Below are positions 42,430-56,100 of a DNA stretch of 64,000 bases, one piece after another. Under the pieces are notes generated by a model that saw nothing but the letters and a program-made list of their open reading frames with translations, ran no database searches and was not told where the DNA came from. Source of the stretch: Limanda limanda (taxonomy: Eukaryota; Chordata; Actinopteri; Pleuronectiformes; Pleuronectidae). Made by a program: the position numbers and the translations under genes. Numbering within the stretch: the first letter of the stretch is position 1; each line of letters starts with the position of its first letter. The DNA lies in the NCBI RefSeq assembly GCF_963576545.1, contig NC_083648.1, positions 9,659,739-9,723,738 of the forward strand, written 5' to 3'.

Positions 42430-44035
42430 TACAAACGTACACAGGTAGTGAGTGTCGCCCGTGAGTGTTTCCTCACAGAGTCAGAGTTCATCTTACAGCG
42501 GAATCTTTGGGCTTGCAATCAGAAAGAAGCTCGGTAATTTTTTTCCCATCTTCAATCAGCACAATCCATGCGTTCATCTTTACAAAATTTGGTTTTGTGA
42601 TCATTTCAGCTCAAATACCTTCAAATTTCAGCGGCAAATACCAGTAGGTGGACTGTATGTTCCTGATCTGGTGGCTGCTCAATACTCTGTGGTTTTGTGT
42701 GAAGATTTCAAGGAAATAAAAAAAGCAATCAAGTTGAGATACATGCCAAGTAAATGGAATAATACTTATCTAAATTGGTCATATTGGCACAATTTCCCCC
42801 CCTTAATTTCTCTGTTTATTTTCCTAAACAACAATCAATATTCAAAGATCTATGCAAATGTTTGATCCTTTTCAGGGTCTCGTTTAGATTTGTCTCCTCC
42901 TCAGAGGTCAGGCAAAGAGCAGTGACCCTAAAGCCTGGAGCTACTCTGTGTCTTGCTCAAGGACACTTCAGCAGGATTACCGGCACAGGGTCTTAACCCG
43001 CATCCACAGGGTTAAGGACATTCTCTCTCCACACGAGAGCGCCCTGCTGCCGATCCTCATCACTGGTCCATGGCTGCGTTTGTCTCGACCCCAGTGTAGC
43101 ACCGTAAACGTGCTAACGATACACTCTAACATAGAGCACGGGAAATTCGACACTGATCAAAGTGGGTCTGGTCTCTGTGAGTCCGTGGCAAGCGTCTGAC
43201 TGGTAGAAAATGAGTGGAAAAGAGGAGAAGTCCCATCTCAACAATCATGCGGATACTTGTGGCTTAAGAAATATTGAATACAACAGAAGAGGGAGAAAAC
43301 AAATCAAAGGCGGAATGACGCGAGTGGCGCTCGAGAACTATTTTTCAAGGTTAGTTCCCGAGCTCATTAAAAGTCTGAGAAAATATCATGTCCCCGTTGG
43401 GCCTACGACTCGCAGTTTTTCAAAAAGTGCACTTTTAAGACGATGACTTGCAAAAACAATCTCTGAGGAATAACAGTCCAGCCAAAACCAGCCTCTTTAA
43501 AAGGCTTGAGTTCAGGTTCGATGCAGCTCAGGAGGCAACCGATCCTACCAAAGTCTACAAGAAGGAGATAAATGACGAGATGATAAAAAAAATACCTACA
43601 ATCATTGGTTGCTTTAACTGTGAGAGAAAAATTCAAGATTCAAATGAAAAGCAGCTCCCTTAAGCAACAAGAGAAGTCTAAAATACACAAAGTGAAGATG
43701 AAGAGATGTCAAACTAGAAAAAGAGCTACGATTGAACTCTTCCTTTCACAAATCCATGTAGTGATTATGAATGTAGAAGTCGATAAATGGAAAAAAGTCT
43801 CTTTTAAAAATGCGTGTCCCTTTGGCTGATTCCAGGTCTGTGAGATGAAGGAGAGTGTTGTCAAGGCGAGGACCTGCCGCAGTTGAGTGACAACCTTGAA
43901 GTGGCGCCTTGAAGCTGTCAAGACGAGGAGGAGGAGGAGGAGGAGGAAGAGGAGGAGGAGGAAGGTGAGAGGATGGATACCGAGGGATGCGGATCAGGAG
44001 AACATGGTGGTCGTCCTCCTGATGGGTCACCAATG
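42430..44035 (-). other. cables1: cables1 3'UTR, inferred
   Basis: No coding exon recognised. Includes a GAG-rich tract (43925-43965) and a stretch with GTCTTGCTCAAGGACACTTC (about 42950), a phrase shared with fish repeats. The extent is inferred from the poly(A) candidate. Confidence 0.35.
43925..43965. repeat. GAG/CTC trinucleotide tract
   Basis: Imperfect GAG run on the plus strand, pyrimidine-rich in the cables1 transcript, 71 bp after the stop codon. Confidence 0.85.
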
Positions 44036-44176
44036 CTAGGTGGTCTGCTGCAGGCGTCTGTAGTGGGGCATGACTTCCTGTTCGGGCAGGTGCAGGTTGA
44101 ACTCCAGCGCCACCAGGACAGGGAACTCGAAGGCGATCAGCTCCCGGCGGTTCACCCGGAACCTCTCCTCCAGTTT
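44036..44176 (-). CDS. cables1: cables1 exon 10: end of cyclin box and stop
   Basis: 141 bp after tttggcag; TAG at 44036-44038. Reads [20 protein letters not shown], then [20 protein letters not shown] and RLQQTT. Confidence 0.97.
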   Translation of the reverse strand, partial: KLEERFRVNRRELIAFEFPVLVALEFNLHLPEQEVMPHYRRLQQTT

Positions 44177-47100
44177 CTGCCAAAAATAATAATTGAGGAT
44201 GAAGATTAAGAAAACAGATACATGTCGTGCTGCATTCCTAAATACTTTTCTGGGACTGATAACTGCTCATTTTGAACTAGCATTTAGAGGGCTGGCCCTG
44301 CTCTGCCACGGACAAAATGACATCAGACCAATTTATTTCCTTATGCGGATAAGATTCTCTTCATTTTATATTTCACAACATAAGAGATATTAAAGCTGTT
44401 GAGATGCATCTTCTAATTCCCCATCAGCTGTGACCTTAGCAACCGAGGGCCCTCAGAAAATCAGTGTTAGCGGTGAAGCCTCAAGGTCATTTGGGTTCAC
44501 AGAGTTTACAACGTGAGTCGTGTAAAACGTGAGGTTGTGTTTGAGGGCTTGCAAAAAAATCTTTACACAAATATAGATGATGCTGTTCGATGAAGAATAT
44601 CCAGATTAGGATGTAAGGGATAATTCCACGTGGGTTAATGAGTCTTGGCCTCAGATTTTAGGCGGCATGCCACAGGTTTATTTGTTAATATTTGTGTTGC
44701 TCCTCTCTTTTTCTCTTAGATGCGTCGATTCAACAAACAGACGTCTGAGATCTCCTGAGGTTGCTTCCTTCAGGTCAGGAGATTTTCTTCACATGCCTCA
44801 TCGTGCTGTCCAGCCGTGCAAATAGTTTTGGTTTTACGGTTTATTCTGAGACGTCTGCGGCTGCTGCCAGATAAAGTGGAATTTTGTTTTTGATGCTCGC
44901 AGCACAGAAAAATAAATTTTGAACAAAGAAACTTCACAGTGGAAAGTTTTTCACTGTTTTTAACCTGTTGAGGACTCATTAAAAACAAAGGAGTAAAGTC
45001 TTGAGAATTGCAGATGTGTGGAGAAACTCACGTCTATCAAGTGCTTGACTTCATGTTTCTTCAGATCACCACCGATCTTCGCCGCCAGAAGGACACAAGC
45101 TCCGGCACAGAGTTTACGGTTCTGCTTGTTTAGTTTGCCTTGAAGAACGAGTTTTTCAAAGTAGACGAAAGCCATGGCCACCGTGGGTTCCTCGTAACCA
45201 CACTCCAACAGAGCCAGCTTCTTTATCTCCCTTTTCAAGCTGCACAGGGTGAAACAAAGAGAGAGAATGAGAAAGGAGAAAGGTGTAAATGAAGGAGGGA
45301 CACTGTGAATTTGTCTTTATCAACACTTTCTCTCCGTTTTACCTCCTTATCTTGCTGAGCGTGAGTCTAATGTGGGGGAATTTCTCCTTGAAGGTTTCAT
45401 TCATGTCCTTCTTGAGGTCAGATGGTTTGACGTATTCGATGACCGTGGTCTGGAAAGAAAAACCAGAGGCAGTGTCAGAGTGACCTCACTTTCAGGCGAC
45501 TGGATCCTCGCACGCTCGTGTTGGATTCCACCGTCTCACACTGAGCACTGGTGTTACCCGGTGTCACGTAAAAGGACCAGGTGATGTTCAGTAAACAAAT
45601 TCCACCAACAGACCAAAACAGGTATTTCCTGTGTATCCAGCCACTTTTTTTTAATGGGATTAGCAGACAGCGAGAAAGAGACAGATGATCACCAGTCTTC
45701 TCATTTAAAAACCTAGAGGACATGAAAAACACTGAGTTGCGTACAGAGGTGTCCACGCCTTCGTCACGCTCCTCTTGAACAATCCTCAGAGCTTGTCACA
45801 GCACGCTCTGAGGTGGGTGAGTCACGTCGAGATGGTTTAACGAGGGTCTGAGAGTCTGGGTTTGGAAACATAATCCCAGTAGAGCAAAGTGCAATTCTAG
45901 CTCCTCGTTAAATTCACAGCTTAGATTAAAGATGAGGTAAAAGGGATCTTTGCTGCTCGCTGCATAGATAATTCTTCCGAGTAATAAAGATAATATTGCA
46001 TTGCACCAAAATAATTCCTTAAATCTCCAAGACAGACGATGTACAAACGTCATTAGCCAGTATAAGAACAAACAAAAACACGACTATCTACTTTATATTT
46101 ACATTGGGAGCAAGTCCTCTCTACGGAGGCTGCCATGTTTTCACAGTAGCCCAGAGTGGACAAACTAAACAACTTTTGAGTTTTCATGACAGATGAAGGC
46201 GACCACAGGTTCTCTTTTGGAAGGGGTATTGAGCTGCAACATGCAACTTCAACTTCAGGTGTCGCTTAATTCTACACACTGAACCTTTAACATTTAACCC
46301 AGATTTTTATTATTGTTATTTAAAATCAGAATTGATAAGACCCACAGTCAATAACTTTATAAACAGAATCTATAAAACTCAAATGTTACCCAACTCTAGG
46401 CGTCGGCCAAAATGGCGACAGGAGACACATAAAGCAAGACCATGACTAAGCAGCATCATGTTGATAAACGATGTAACTGAAGTCGGACTGTTATCACCTC
46501 TAACACAGACATGAACCGAGCGTGAGGCCTGGAATACGTTACACTGTAGTTTGACTAACTGGGAGTTGTGATAGAGTGTGTGTTCTGTTGTGTTGTGCTG
46601 CGATGGGATGTGGTCATTTGTTGTGGTTGGTGGACTGCACTTCTAAGATAACGTTGACTGGAGTTGCACATTGTCGATGCTGCAACGGAGCGAAAGAAGC
46701 ATCGAGGCAAATCACTTGGAAGAAAGCACTGACCCCACATCCTTTGGATTTTTTCCGGAAAAGAAAAGTCATATAATGTCTAATGTGGCACTTCATTAAA
46801 TAATATATATATCGGCTTGAAAATATATTCTTAGTACCTTAAGCTTTGACCCACCACAGGATTACTACCAACACTTTGGCCAGATTCTCTAAACCAATTT
46901 TTTTTTCTCTTCCTGCATTCTGTCTTTCTTGTTTTCAGCCTCAAACATGTACACACACACTGGCCTATCACACTATTACACTGGCTCATTGACACGCACA
47001 CATTTTTATCTCCACCCAGCTCACGCATGACCCTTAACCTGCTGAGCGACTGTTACAACTCTGCAGCTGAAGTGTAGATATCGTCTTGCACTTCTGAACT

Positions 47101-50100
47101 TTTGTTTTGTTAGTGATGTCTTCTGTGTAGAAACCTTACTCAAAGTTTACCACAAAAAAATAATGTTCCTGTTGATCAGTCGAAACAAGCAAACTGAAGA
47201 GATTACCTTGGACTGAGGGATATTATACTGCTGAGGGTCCGAAATTAACTTTTTGAATCACTTGCCGAGATATTTCATTCAGATTAATATATATCAGTAT
47301 TTCAAATTTAAATTAAACATACACAACATACAGATTTACACGTTCTGCATTCTTGTTCATGAAAGACTTGAGTTGTACAATCAATTGGATTATCCTTTAC
47401 TATAGTGTCCACTAAGCATAAGCAATGTAATAAGGACACACTGCAGTGGCTCTAAAAATATAAGGATGTCTCTCTGAATGCAGGCAGCGTATGGAATGTG
47501 AATAATAGCAACTTTGCTGAACGCCGGGATGCTGCTCATGAAGCGTGAAGTAGAACGAATGCTTATCGATGGTCAGCTCCGGAAGAGAACATTAAAAAAG
47601 GCTCACGTCTGTCAGCTATGATCACGTCCTACACTAACTTATGTCAAAACATTTTCATTATTCCATGCTTTCAGCATGAGGATAATGACTCACAAATGTG
47701 CCCGCCACTAAACATGCTTCTTTACCACCTATAAAGTAATTTCCATGGTCATTTTCTCAATGGTGCGATGAGGATGAAAGAAAAATACAGTATCTCCTGC
47801 CTGAATTTGAAAGTTCAGTTAACTTTCCCTCTGAAATGCTGAGAATTTACTGGTTCCAGTCCTGCAGCAAACACAATAGCCCTTGTTGTGAGATGCCAGG
47901 TTTTGTAATTTTAGGAAAAGAGAAGGGGGGGGGGGGGGAGCATAGCCTGGCCTTGACTGAACATTCAACCATGTCCGTCCTTGTTGTGCATTCTGCCAGG
48001 CTGCGTAACAATAACAGAGCCCGGGAAAGAATGAGGTGGGAGTCTGTCAGGGTTTTTTCTTTTTTTTTTAACCGGCTCGTCCAACCACAATCAGACATCC
48101 GTTCTTGTCTGGAAAAGTGACAGTGATTAGTGCAGAGACGTGAACACTACAGGGGCTGTGTTAACAGCTACTGGCCTCTACGTGAGAATAATGTATGTAT
48201 ATGCTTTATAAGGTGGGAGAGAGTCTTGAGCCAATGACCTTCCTGATTAAAACCGTCTGAAACATCCTCCTTGCTGCCTTTCACAAACAGCTGATAAAAT
48301 TCAGGAGGAGTTTTTACAGCCAAACAAATCTCCCTGGTTATTGTTCGTGGGGTTTTTTTCGTGGGAAAACTGAGCACAAAAGGTCCATAGCGCCAAAAAT
48401 TACTGTTTTCAAAAAAGCATTTATGATGAGATTCTGCAGGAAGTTTCAATAAAACATTTCAAAACGTGTTAAGACGCAGCTGGAGAACTTTCTCACCATG
48501 TACGAGGGGAAGATGAGGACTCGCTTGTGTTTTCCACACGGCCACTGAGGGTCATCCAGCAGATTGGGGTCGTACTCACGGAATTCGGCCAAATCGTTCC
48601 CTGCCGTGAGCACAAACACAGCAACAGAGGTCGAGCCACAAGTTAACATTTGACCCATTTCTTTTACAATGCACGTACGTTAAAAGAAACAACAGCTGGT
48701 GGATGAGCAGGACACAACATTATGAGTATTGGCTGGCGGGCGACTGACCTGTGTCTATGCTGCTCTGGTTGCTGTTGGCTCGGCCCAGGCTGAGGCTGCG
48801 GTGGCTGGCGTTACGAGACTGAGAGAAGGAGGAGGTGGAGTCGATGGTGTTTCTTCGACCTCCCAGTGCGTTGGTGGGATACAGCAACTGGGTGTAGGAC
48901 ACAGTCTGTGGACACAGGCACAAACGGTAATGTCTGTTTCAGCCTTAAAAAAAAACACTGTTCAAGCTGTGAGATTATGTTTTGCAGGAAGTAACATTTT
49001 CATTAAGTCTCCCAGCGTATCAGCACATTAACCGGATGTTGCCCAAATCGATTAAAGTTGTCATTAATTGATCAACAACAACAATGTTTTTATATACATT
49101 TCATCAATTATTAAACAAAAAACAGTTGCAAATAAGCAGTAATGTTCAAAAGTAAAAAACTGGCCATTTTCAGCCATTCCATATGCACTGAACATTTTTC
49201 TAGCAGTTATACCTTTTAACACGGAGCTTAAAAAAAAATTTTTTTCAACAAAAATGTTAAAAAAGCAAAAGGCTCCTTATTTAAGGAAATACTTCTTCAC
49301 ATGTTAAAGCTGACTTTATCATAGCAACATCCAGCTCTACTCACTAAAGACCAACATCAATATCACATTTTTTTATCAATCTTAAAATTTTCCATCGACA
49401 AGATTTCTTGGGTTATATAAAGACATTATAGGACAAGCTAACTAAATTGACATTTCACAAGTGCATTCTTCCGCTGAGGTCTCACCTTTCCATCTGCTCC
49501 TAGCTCCACCCCCTCCAGTCCAATCACCATCTCCTTGGCACTGACACTTCCTGACGGGTGCCGCTGACGCCCCCCTTCCAGCTTCACATCCCTGATGATG
49601 ACACCACGATTCGTTTTCAGGATACAAACAATACTGTGCCTCGTTTAGTGTCCTCTCTTGTGGGTGGGGACCTGTTCTATCTCACCTCTGCCTCTCTAAC
49701 TCAGAGATTCACAGATTTAGGGCTTGTATCGATCTGCGCCTATCAGCTGGCCTAGTTTCTGTAAAGGTCCGTGGGTTCATCTCAGAGCAATCAGAGATAA
49801 AGAGCCCCCTTGGGAGGGAGGATGGAGGAAGAGAATAGTTTCAAACTCAGCTGCAGCTTCACCAGTGCCTGGAAAGTCAATCTACTGTGGGAGATATGCA
49901 GATCCGAGTGGCTGGAGAGTAAATCAGTCGCCATTGAATGAAATACTTCGGGACGGGCTAAATACTTGTGCTGCTAAAATGATACAAATGAAAGGGGCAA
50001 TCACATGAAAATTAAACCATGTGCCCTTAAACTCGTAATTAATTGGCATAAGGAAACTACAGAGGAAAATAGGCTAATGAAAGTAAACAGTAGTTACTGC

Positions 50101-53100
50101 TATGAATTAACGTCACTGGATGATTTTAGGTCAGTGCTAATGAAGGCTAATGCAGAGCGTGTGCTAACTGACGAAGATGATGACACGCACTCGGTCTTAC
50201 TGGATGACGTAACGCAAAACTGAGGATGATCTTGTTTCCACTTGATTTAAGGTTTGAGATTAAAAGATCACCGGAAAATTTGAATACTTTAAAAAAAAAA
50301 AATATGCACCTGTACATTTTAAATATTTACTCCAGCCTTATTTTAGCTGATAATTTGTATATTGTGTGAGCTGCAGCGCTGTCTTGTTTTTCTACCCTCC
50401 CAAGCTCGGCCTTGCTTCCTGTTTAAAGCGGAGCACTGACGAATAGAAAGAAATGACACAGCGGGTCCTCACATGACTCTCCCAGTGTTTTCGATGACAT
50501 GTGGGGCCAATCTGTTATAATGGAAACAGTGTTATCGGGCAGACAGGCACGTAAGGACAAAATGTTGACAGATGCATCATAGACACACGGATATCCCCAG
50601 GCAGCAGACATCTCGCAGCAACAGGGAAGATTACACTAAAAACAAGAGGGGAAACACAAGAGACAGAAAAGCTTTCTAGGGAGAAGAGCTTTGCTGTGAA
50701 GCTTCGGTCTGCTGAGGATGAGGAGGTATGAAAGGAAATCATAAAGAAAGCTGGAATTGCTCAGTGACATGCATGAGTAGGATTCACTGGCGTTACACCT
50801 CTGGATGTTAGTCGTGTTATAATATTCGTGCTCATTATATCCAAATGTTTCTAAATCTATCAATCGATGGACAAAGAATAAATACTGACATGACCGAAGG
50901 AATCTTGAACCCTGCTCCTACTCGGGCTTTTAGTGTTGAGGTGACTGATTTGTAGTAATCTTACCCCGGTCTTGCTTAAGCTTCACCCATTAAACTAAAA
51001 GTTGGCGTCACTAGGTTGCATGTCATTATTCCCAATGAGGAGATCTACCCTTTGCATTTGACCCGTCTAACCTTTTATCCAACTGCGACAAGGCTGCACT
51101 GTCAGGAGCATTACCTAACATGCATGTCTTTAAGGGTCAGAAACATGTGTAGTTCATGCCAATACAAGAAGAACATGCAGACGTCCACTCGGGAAAGTTA
51201 TGGCTAAACCAAGAGTAGATGGAACGCAAGATCATCGGGCATCTTCCCATAAACACACATGTCCGGTTTACGCTATTTTACATTGTGGGGAAATGTTTGA
51301 TGGTAAGATCCAATCCACTTTCATGTCAGTCTGCTAAATGTGAGGTACAACCAGAAGTCATTTGGCAACGCTTAGCATTACGTCAGAAACTGGGGGAAAC
51401 AGCTCTGTCCAAAAGGGTAAACTTTCATCTTGTTTGATTTGAGGATGAAGGAGTGATAATAACAAGTTGTTGTTTTAAGTGTGGAACTATTATTTCAGCC
51501 AGGACCAGTAACTTCCTGATGTGAGATCATCATCTTGGAAGAAGTTACTGTTCCTGCCCAAGAATTAGCCCCCATCATTACCCAAGCTGCAGCTGTTCCT
51601 CCCTAGTGTCCATTCTTAATGCTACGTTAAGCTAATCATCTCCTGGTTGTTATATTTAGCAGACATATAAAAGTGGTTGTTTTTTGGGAGCAGTCTACTG
51701 TGTGAAATTGGGCATTAGTTGTTTAAGGGACAGGAGTTAAAGATAAAAGAAAGGAGATTAAAAAAGAGGAAAAAACGACATGCAATAAGTCCAGACAATT
51801 TAAAAAAAAGTAGTTTTTGCAGTTATTACACTTGACTTGACAACTCACTGTAAACTCTCAATGAGCAGGAGTGAGCTGTCAAATTCACGAAAGCGCGCGG
51901 GGGGTTTATTTACCCTTGACCTTGCACTGATTGGCTGGCTTAGGAAATTCCACAAACTGATTGAGCCTTTTATGTTCTTCACTAAGCCCCGGTGTGAGGC
52001 TTTTTCTTCTCTGCGCATTGTGTCCTCTGGTGTTTATCTGTCCCTTTTCTCTTTCACTTCCTCCAAAACACACCGGTTCATGTGACTGGGCGTGGGGGGG
52101 GTGTCAGTGCGATGCCCATACCAGAGACTCCCCCACGCAGGACAGGTGGGTTCCCGTTACATGGACCTTTGTTTTGCTTCAAAAAGGGTAAAAAACATCT
52201 AGGAGGTAAAATGAGTCCTGTTCCATTGATGTAAACTCGGAGCCCAGACATGGAATAATCTGTAATGGTTAAAAGCAACAACTGGGACACACAACAGATG
52301 TTCCAGTCGAGCAGCATTGTTGATGATTAGACCACAATTAATTTGGGCATTAGAATAATCTAGAGACAGGAGGAACCTCATTGAGGTGAATCCTAGGCTG
52401 CATCCATACTACTACGTTTTTTGTTTGGCATTTTCAAACTAAAACAATGTCTTTCTTTGTATAGATTTAAATTCGCCTGAAAACGAATATCACATAAACA
52501 CTCAGGCACACTGGGCATGCCATTGACTATCCATGTTAGGTTCTACACTGGTGGCCAAGGCTGATGCCGGTTGTTTACTTCGGGAAGCAGCCGGACGAAT
52601 CTAGCGGATATGAGTGTCTACATCATTTTTTCCCAAACATTTCCCTTTAAGCCTGTCCAGACTAAAACACAGCCGCGGTGTTTTAAAACTAAAGCAGGGC
52701 TTCATTTTGGAAACTTCTCGATTTTAGTGCCACTGAATTTCCAGAGCAGTGTGGACATCAGGCGTATCTGAAGCAGAGTTGATGGTTTAATTCAAATTAA
52801 AATGTGGTAGTATGGATGAAGCCTTAAATGCTACGCAGCAAAGCCAGCGACAGACAAAAATGAGTTGATTTGAACCAAAAAGAATGAGTGCCCCAAAAGC
52901 CACCAGAGCCGATTTGTGAAAACAGCAACACAAGCAACAAGCATTAGGCATCAATGTGTTAAACCTTTATACCAAATAACATCTTTTAAAGCCCATTTCA
53001 GCCAAATGGTTCTTTAATGGGTTTTTAAACCTTAAGGTAAAGATGCATCCACCAAAACCAACCCTTAGATGATGACCAGTCAGAGAGGAGTTTATCCAAA

Positions 53101-56100
53101 GTAAGAGAGGGATGGGAAAACAAAGACAAAGAGGGAGCACAGGCTGGAGGAGGTTTTAGGGTTCGGCATGCTGTCGGATACATACCCTGCTTGGCTACAA
53201 TCTCGATAGGGCAGGACAGAAAATACACTATAGAGGGATCTTCTGCCACTGATAAGGACTATCCTATAAAAACAAAAACAAGCTAATCAATCAGTCTATC
53301 TAAAAAAGAGCCACAGGTTAAAGTTGGAAATAAGTGTGCAGTAAACACTTGGAGTGAATGAGGAGAGTGAACTGAGAATTCACTTTCAGAGAGTGTGTGT
53401 TGTTGTGTAGTGCTGGAGCATGGAGTCTGTGGTTTGGAAGAAACGATGATGCATTTTTTCTGCAATGTCTTAATCTTGGAAAACTTCAGTTCAAACTTGA
53501 GTCATTTTTTTTAAACTAAACTGGCTTCTACTTGTGTATGAACAGGATCCAATCAAAAATATTTTCCCAGTGACCAGATATCCAGCTGGAAGGAACGTTT
53601 TTGACTTTAACGTTATGAACAACCTCGAAATTACTTCTGGTAATAGCCGCGACTCACAGACACATGATGAATGTCACAAGCGGCACGTGAGTCACAGAAA
53701 GGGAATTGTTCTGGCATCAGTTAATCAACAAGCAAGTTATTAATGCTGTGAAGGACTCAGCTCAGTTTTATCCCACATCTTTACTGGAAATGAGAGAAAA
53801 CCACGTAACCTATTTACTCATCTCATCAACTCGGTGAACTGATTCAAACCAGAGGTACTTGACTACAGAGTGAGATCTGCTTCTCCGTGTCAATCACATA
53901 ACTGAAAATAATGAACTATTTCAATTTATTCAATATACTTTAAAAGCAATTCAGCTGAAAGAGGATTATTTACTCCCAAAAAAAAGCACAGAATTCTGCG
54001 AAGTAAAAGACCGAGAGAAACACTAACTCGATTACCTTTCAAAGCCAAAGAATGTGACAGTGAAAAGGATGAAAATCACCAGAGCGTTATTACTCAGAAA
54101 CGCACTCCCCTGGTCTCCTGGCCGACCTTTAACAAGCGTCTCCTCTCAGGCTCCTTTCTGCACACTGAGCAGAACATCAACACCACTGAGCCAAAGGTTG
54201 TCTGTGTTTAGGGATTTGTGCTCTGGATAAATCTTTGTGTGTGCGCGTGTGATTTAGAATTTCATAGATGAGAGATATTTCGTGTGATTCAAAAATTCCA
54301 ACTGTGAGGAAATAAAGATAGAAATGTATAATTCTGTACAGACTTCTACAGATTCTGAATCAGTTACATGTTCTTAATAAGTGAGGACAACATGCTGGCC
54401 TGCTCGCCTCCATGTGGCCTGTAATGTGAGAAACATCCAAACTGCAGTTCATTGACTGGGGCAGTCTGCCATTATCCACTGAGGACTTGTATTGACTAAG
54501 GGACGGGGTTGTTTGCCTTCATACCTTCCATTGCGAATATCGTGTTGCCTCATGTTCTTTATGAAGTGGACTTTCTTGAAGCTCTTTGGTCGAGGGGAAC
54601 CAGATAGGGTTCGGCATCTGAAAACGTAAAAAACAAACACACATCATCAGTATCTCGGGGGCGAACAACAGACAGAGAAACTGTGCCAATTGGATACATT
54701 ACACCGGGGAGTCTCAGTTTAGACAGACAAGACATACGGGAGGGGACAATGTGAACGTGCAGTTTACTACCTGCGTAGAGGAGCATTCTCCTCAATGTCT
54801 TCTAGTGTTTCAAGCGAAGAGCGCTGAGAGATTAGTCTTCGTCTAAGGAGACAGACAGACAGAGGGGAAGTTGGAAGTTAGGGGGGGGATTGAGAAAACG
54901 TATCACACCAGAATCTCACAGGACCAACTGTCATCAGGCAAAACAACTTTTAAATGAACCAACTCTGGAAAAAAATACCACAATATTCAGTTTCGTGCCT
55001 GTTTTTCATGAACAAATTGTACTGCAAACAATTTGAGGGAAAAACACAACACTGATTTGTGTTTTTAGCCTAAATGTCCTCTGATGTCTTCCTATGAGGG
55101 GCATTCACGGACCCTCGGGCACAACATCACATGGCTACATCTGCTAGCTTAACGACTTCCTATAGCGGACATTTAGTCTTTAAAACATTTTGCAAATTAC
55201 CTTGTTTCGAGTCGAATCTGAATGTCGGGGTTTGCTGACACTTGGATGACACCACACGAGCAGTATGGAGGCATGGTGTGTTTTTTCCTGTATATTTATT
55301 ATATCTGAAGAAGTTGCCTTGGCTAAACATTGTTTACTCCTAAAAGAGTTTTGTGGACTCAAACACTTCACCCACACCTCCATCATCATAGTGGTGAGTA
55401 GATAATAAGTGAATATTAATTTTTCCGTGAACTATCCAAAATGTTGTTCAATATGACGCCTGGGTTTCCATATGACCTTTAAAAAAAATCTGTTTAGGGT
55501 TAGGCGCATGTTTGATGAATTTTTTCAATTGAATAAAATGAGTCAAACTGTTCGCTACCTCATGCTTCTCAGAAGTGACTTATTTTTCCAGTGAGTTTCA
55601 TAAAAAATGTCATAAAGAAACTTTGTTGATACCTTGGTTTCAGCTATAAAAGCATGTTTAACCCATTTTTAAAAGGGACAAAATATATCAAAGTGTAGTG
55701 AAGTAAACATCTTTGCTGCTTGATCAACTATTTCTGTCATTGCTCAAAAAGCAATGATCTTTGAAACCAAGCCCTGGAACAACGTGTGGGGACTGAGGAG
55801 GTCAAACAATGGAGGTAAATCATCACCTGTTTCTCTAAGCTCTGTGGTTGATTTACAAAAAAAGTCAAGTTATGAAATCCATCGATCGACACCCGGTGTG
55901 GTCAATGATCGCTCCTCAGTCCAGTGTGGGTCACAGAGAATTCCCCTGGATCTGAGCTGCCTCCAGGATAACGAGCTGGCTCCATAAGCACTTTGTGTAA
56001 CACGTTTAGTCACAGATGGCCTTTATTTCACACTTAACTCAACAGGCTAATTCTGCTGGACCGCTTCGATATGATTGGCTGCCAGTGTCAGAAACAAACC

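Larger units (their letters stand above)
45450..48496 (-). other. cables1: cables1 intron 7
   Basis: GT-AG intron holding a TTAAAGGTTCAGTGTGTAG-type repeat (46095-46291) and a G run (47925-47938). No other feature recognised. Confidence 0.8.

Noticed and set aside
42452..42865. 137-codon plus-strand ORF between npc1 and cables1
   Set aside because: No family recognised, low-complexity composition, lies in the likely cables1 3' flank.
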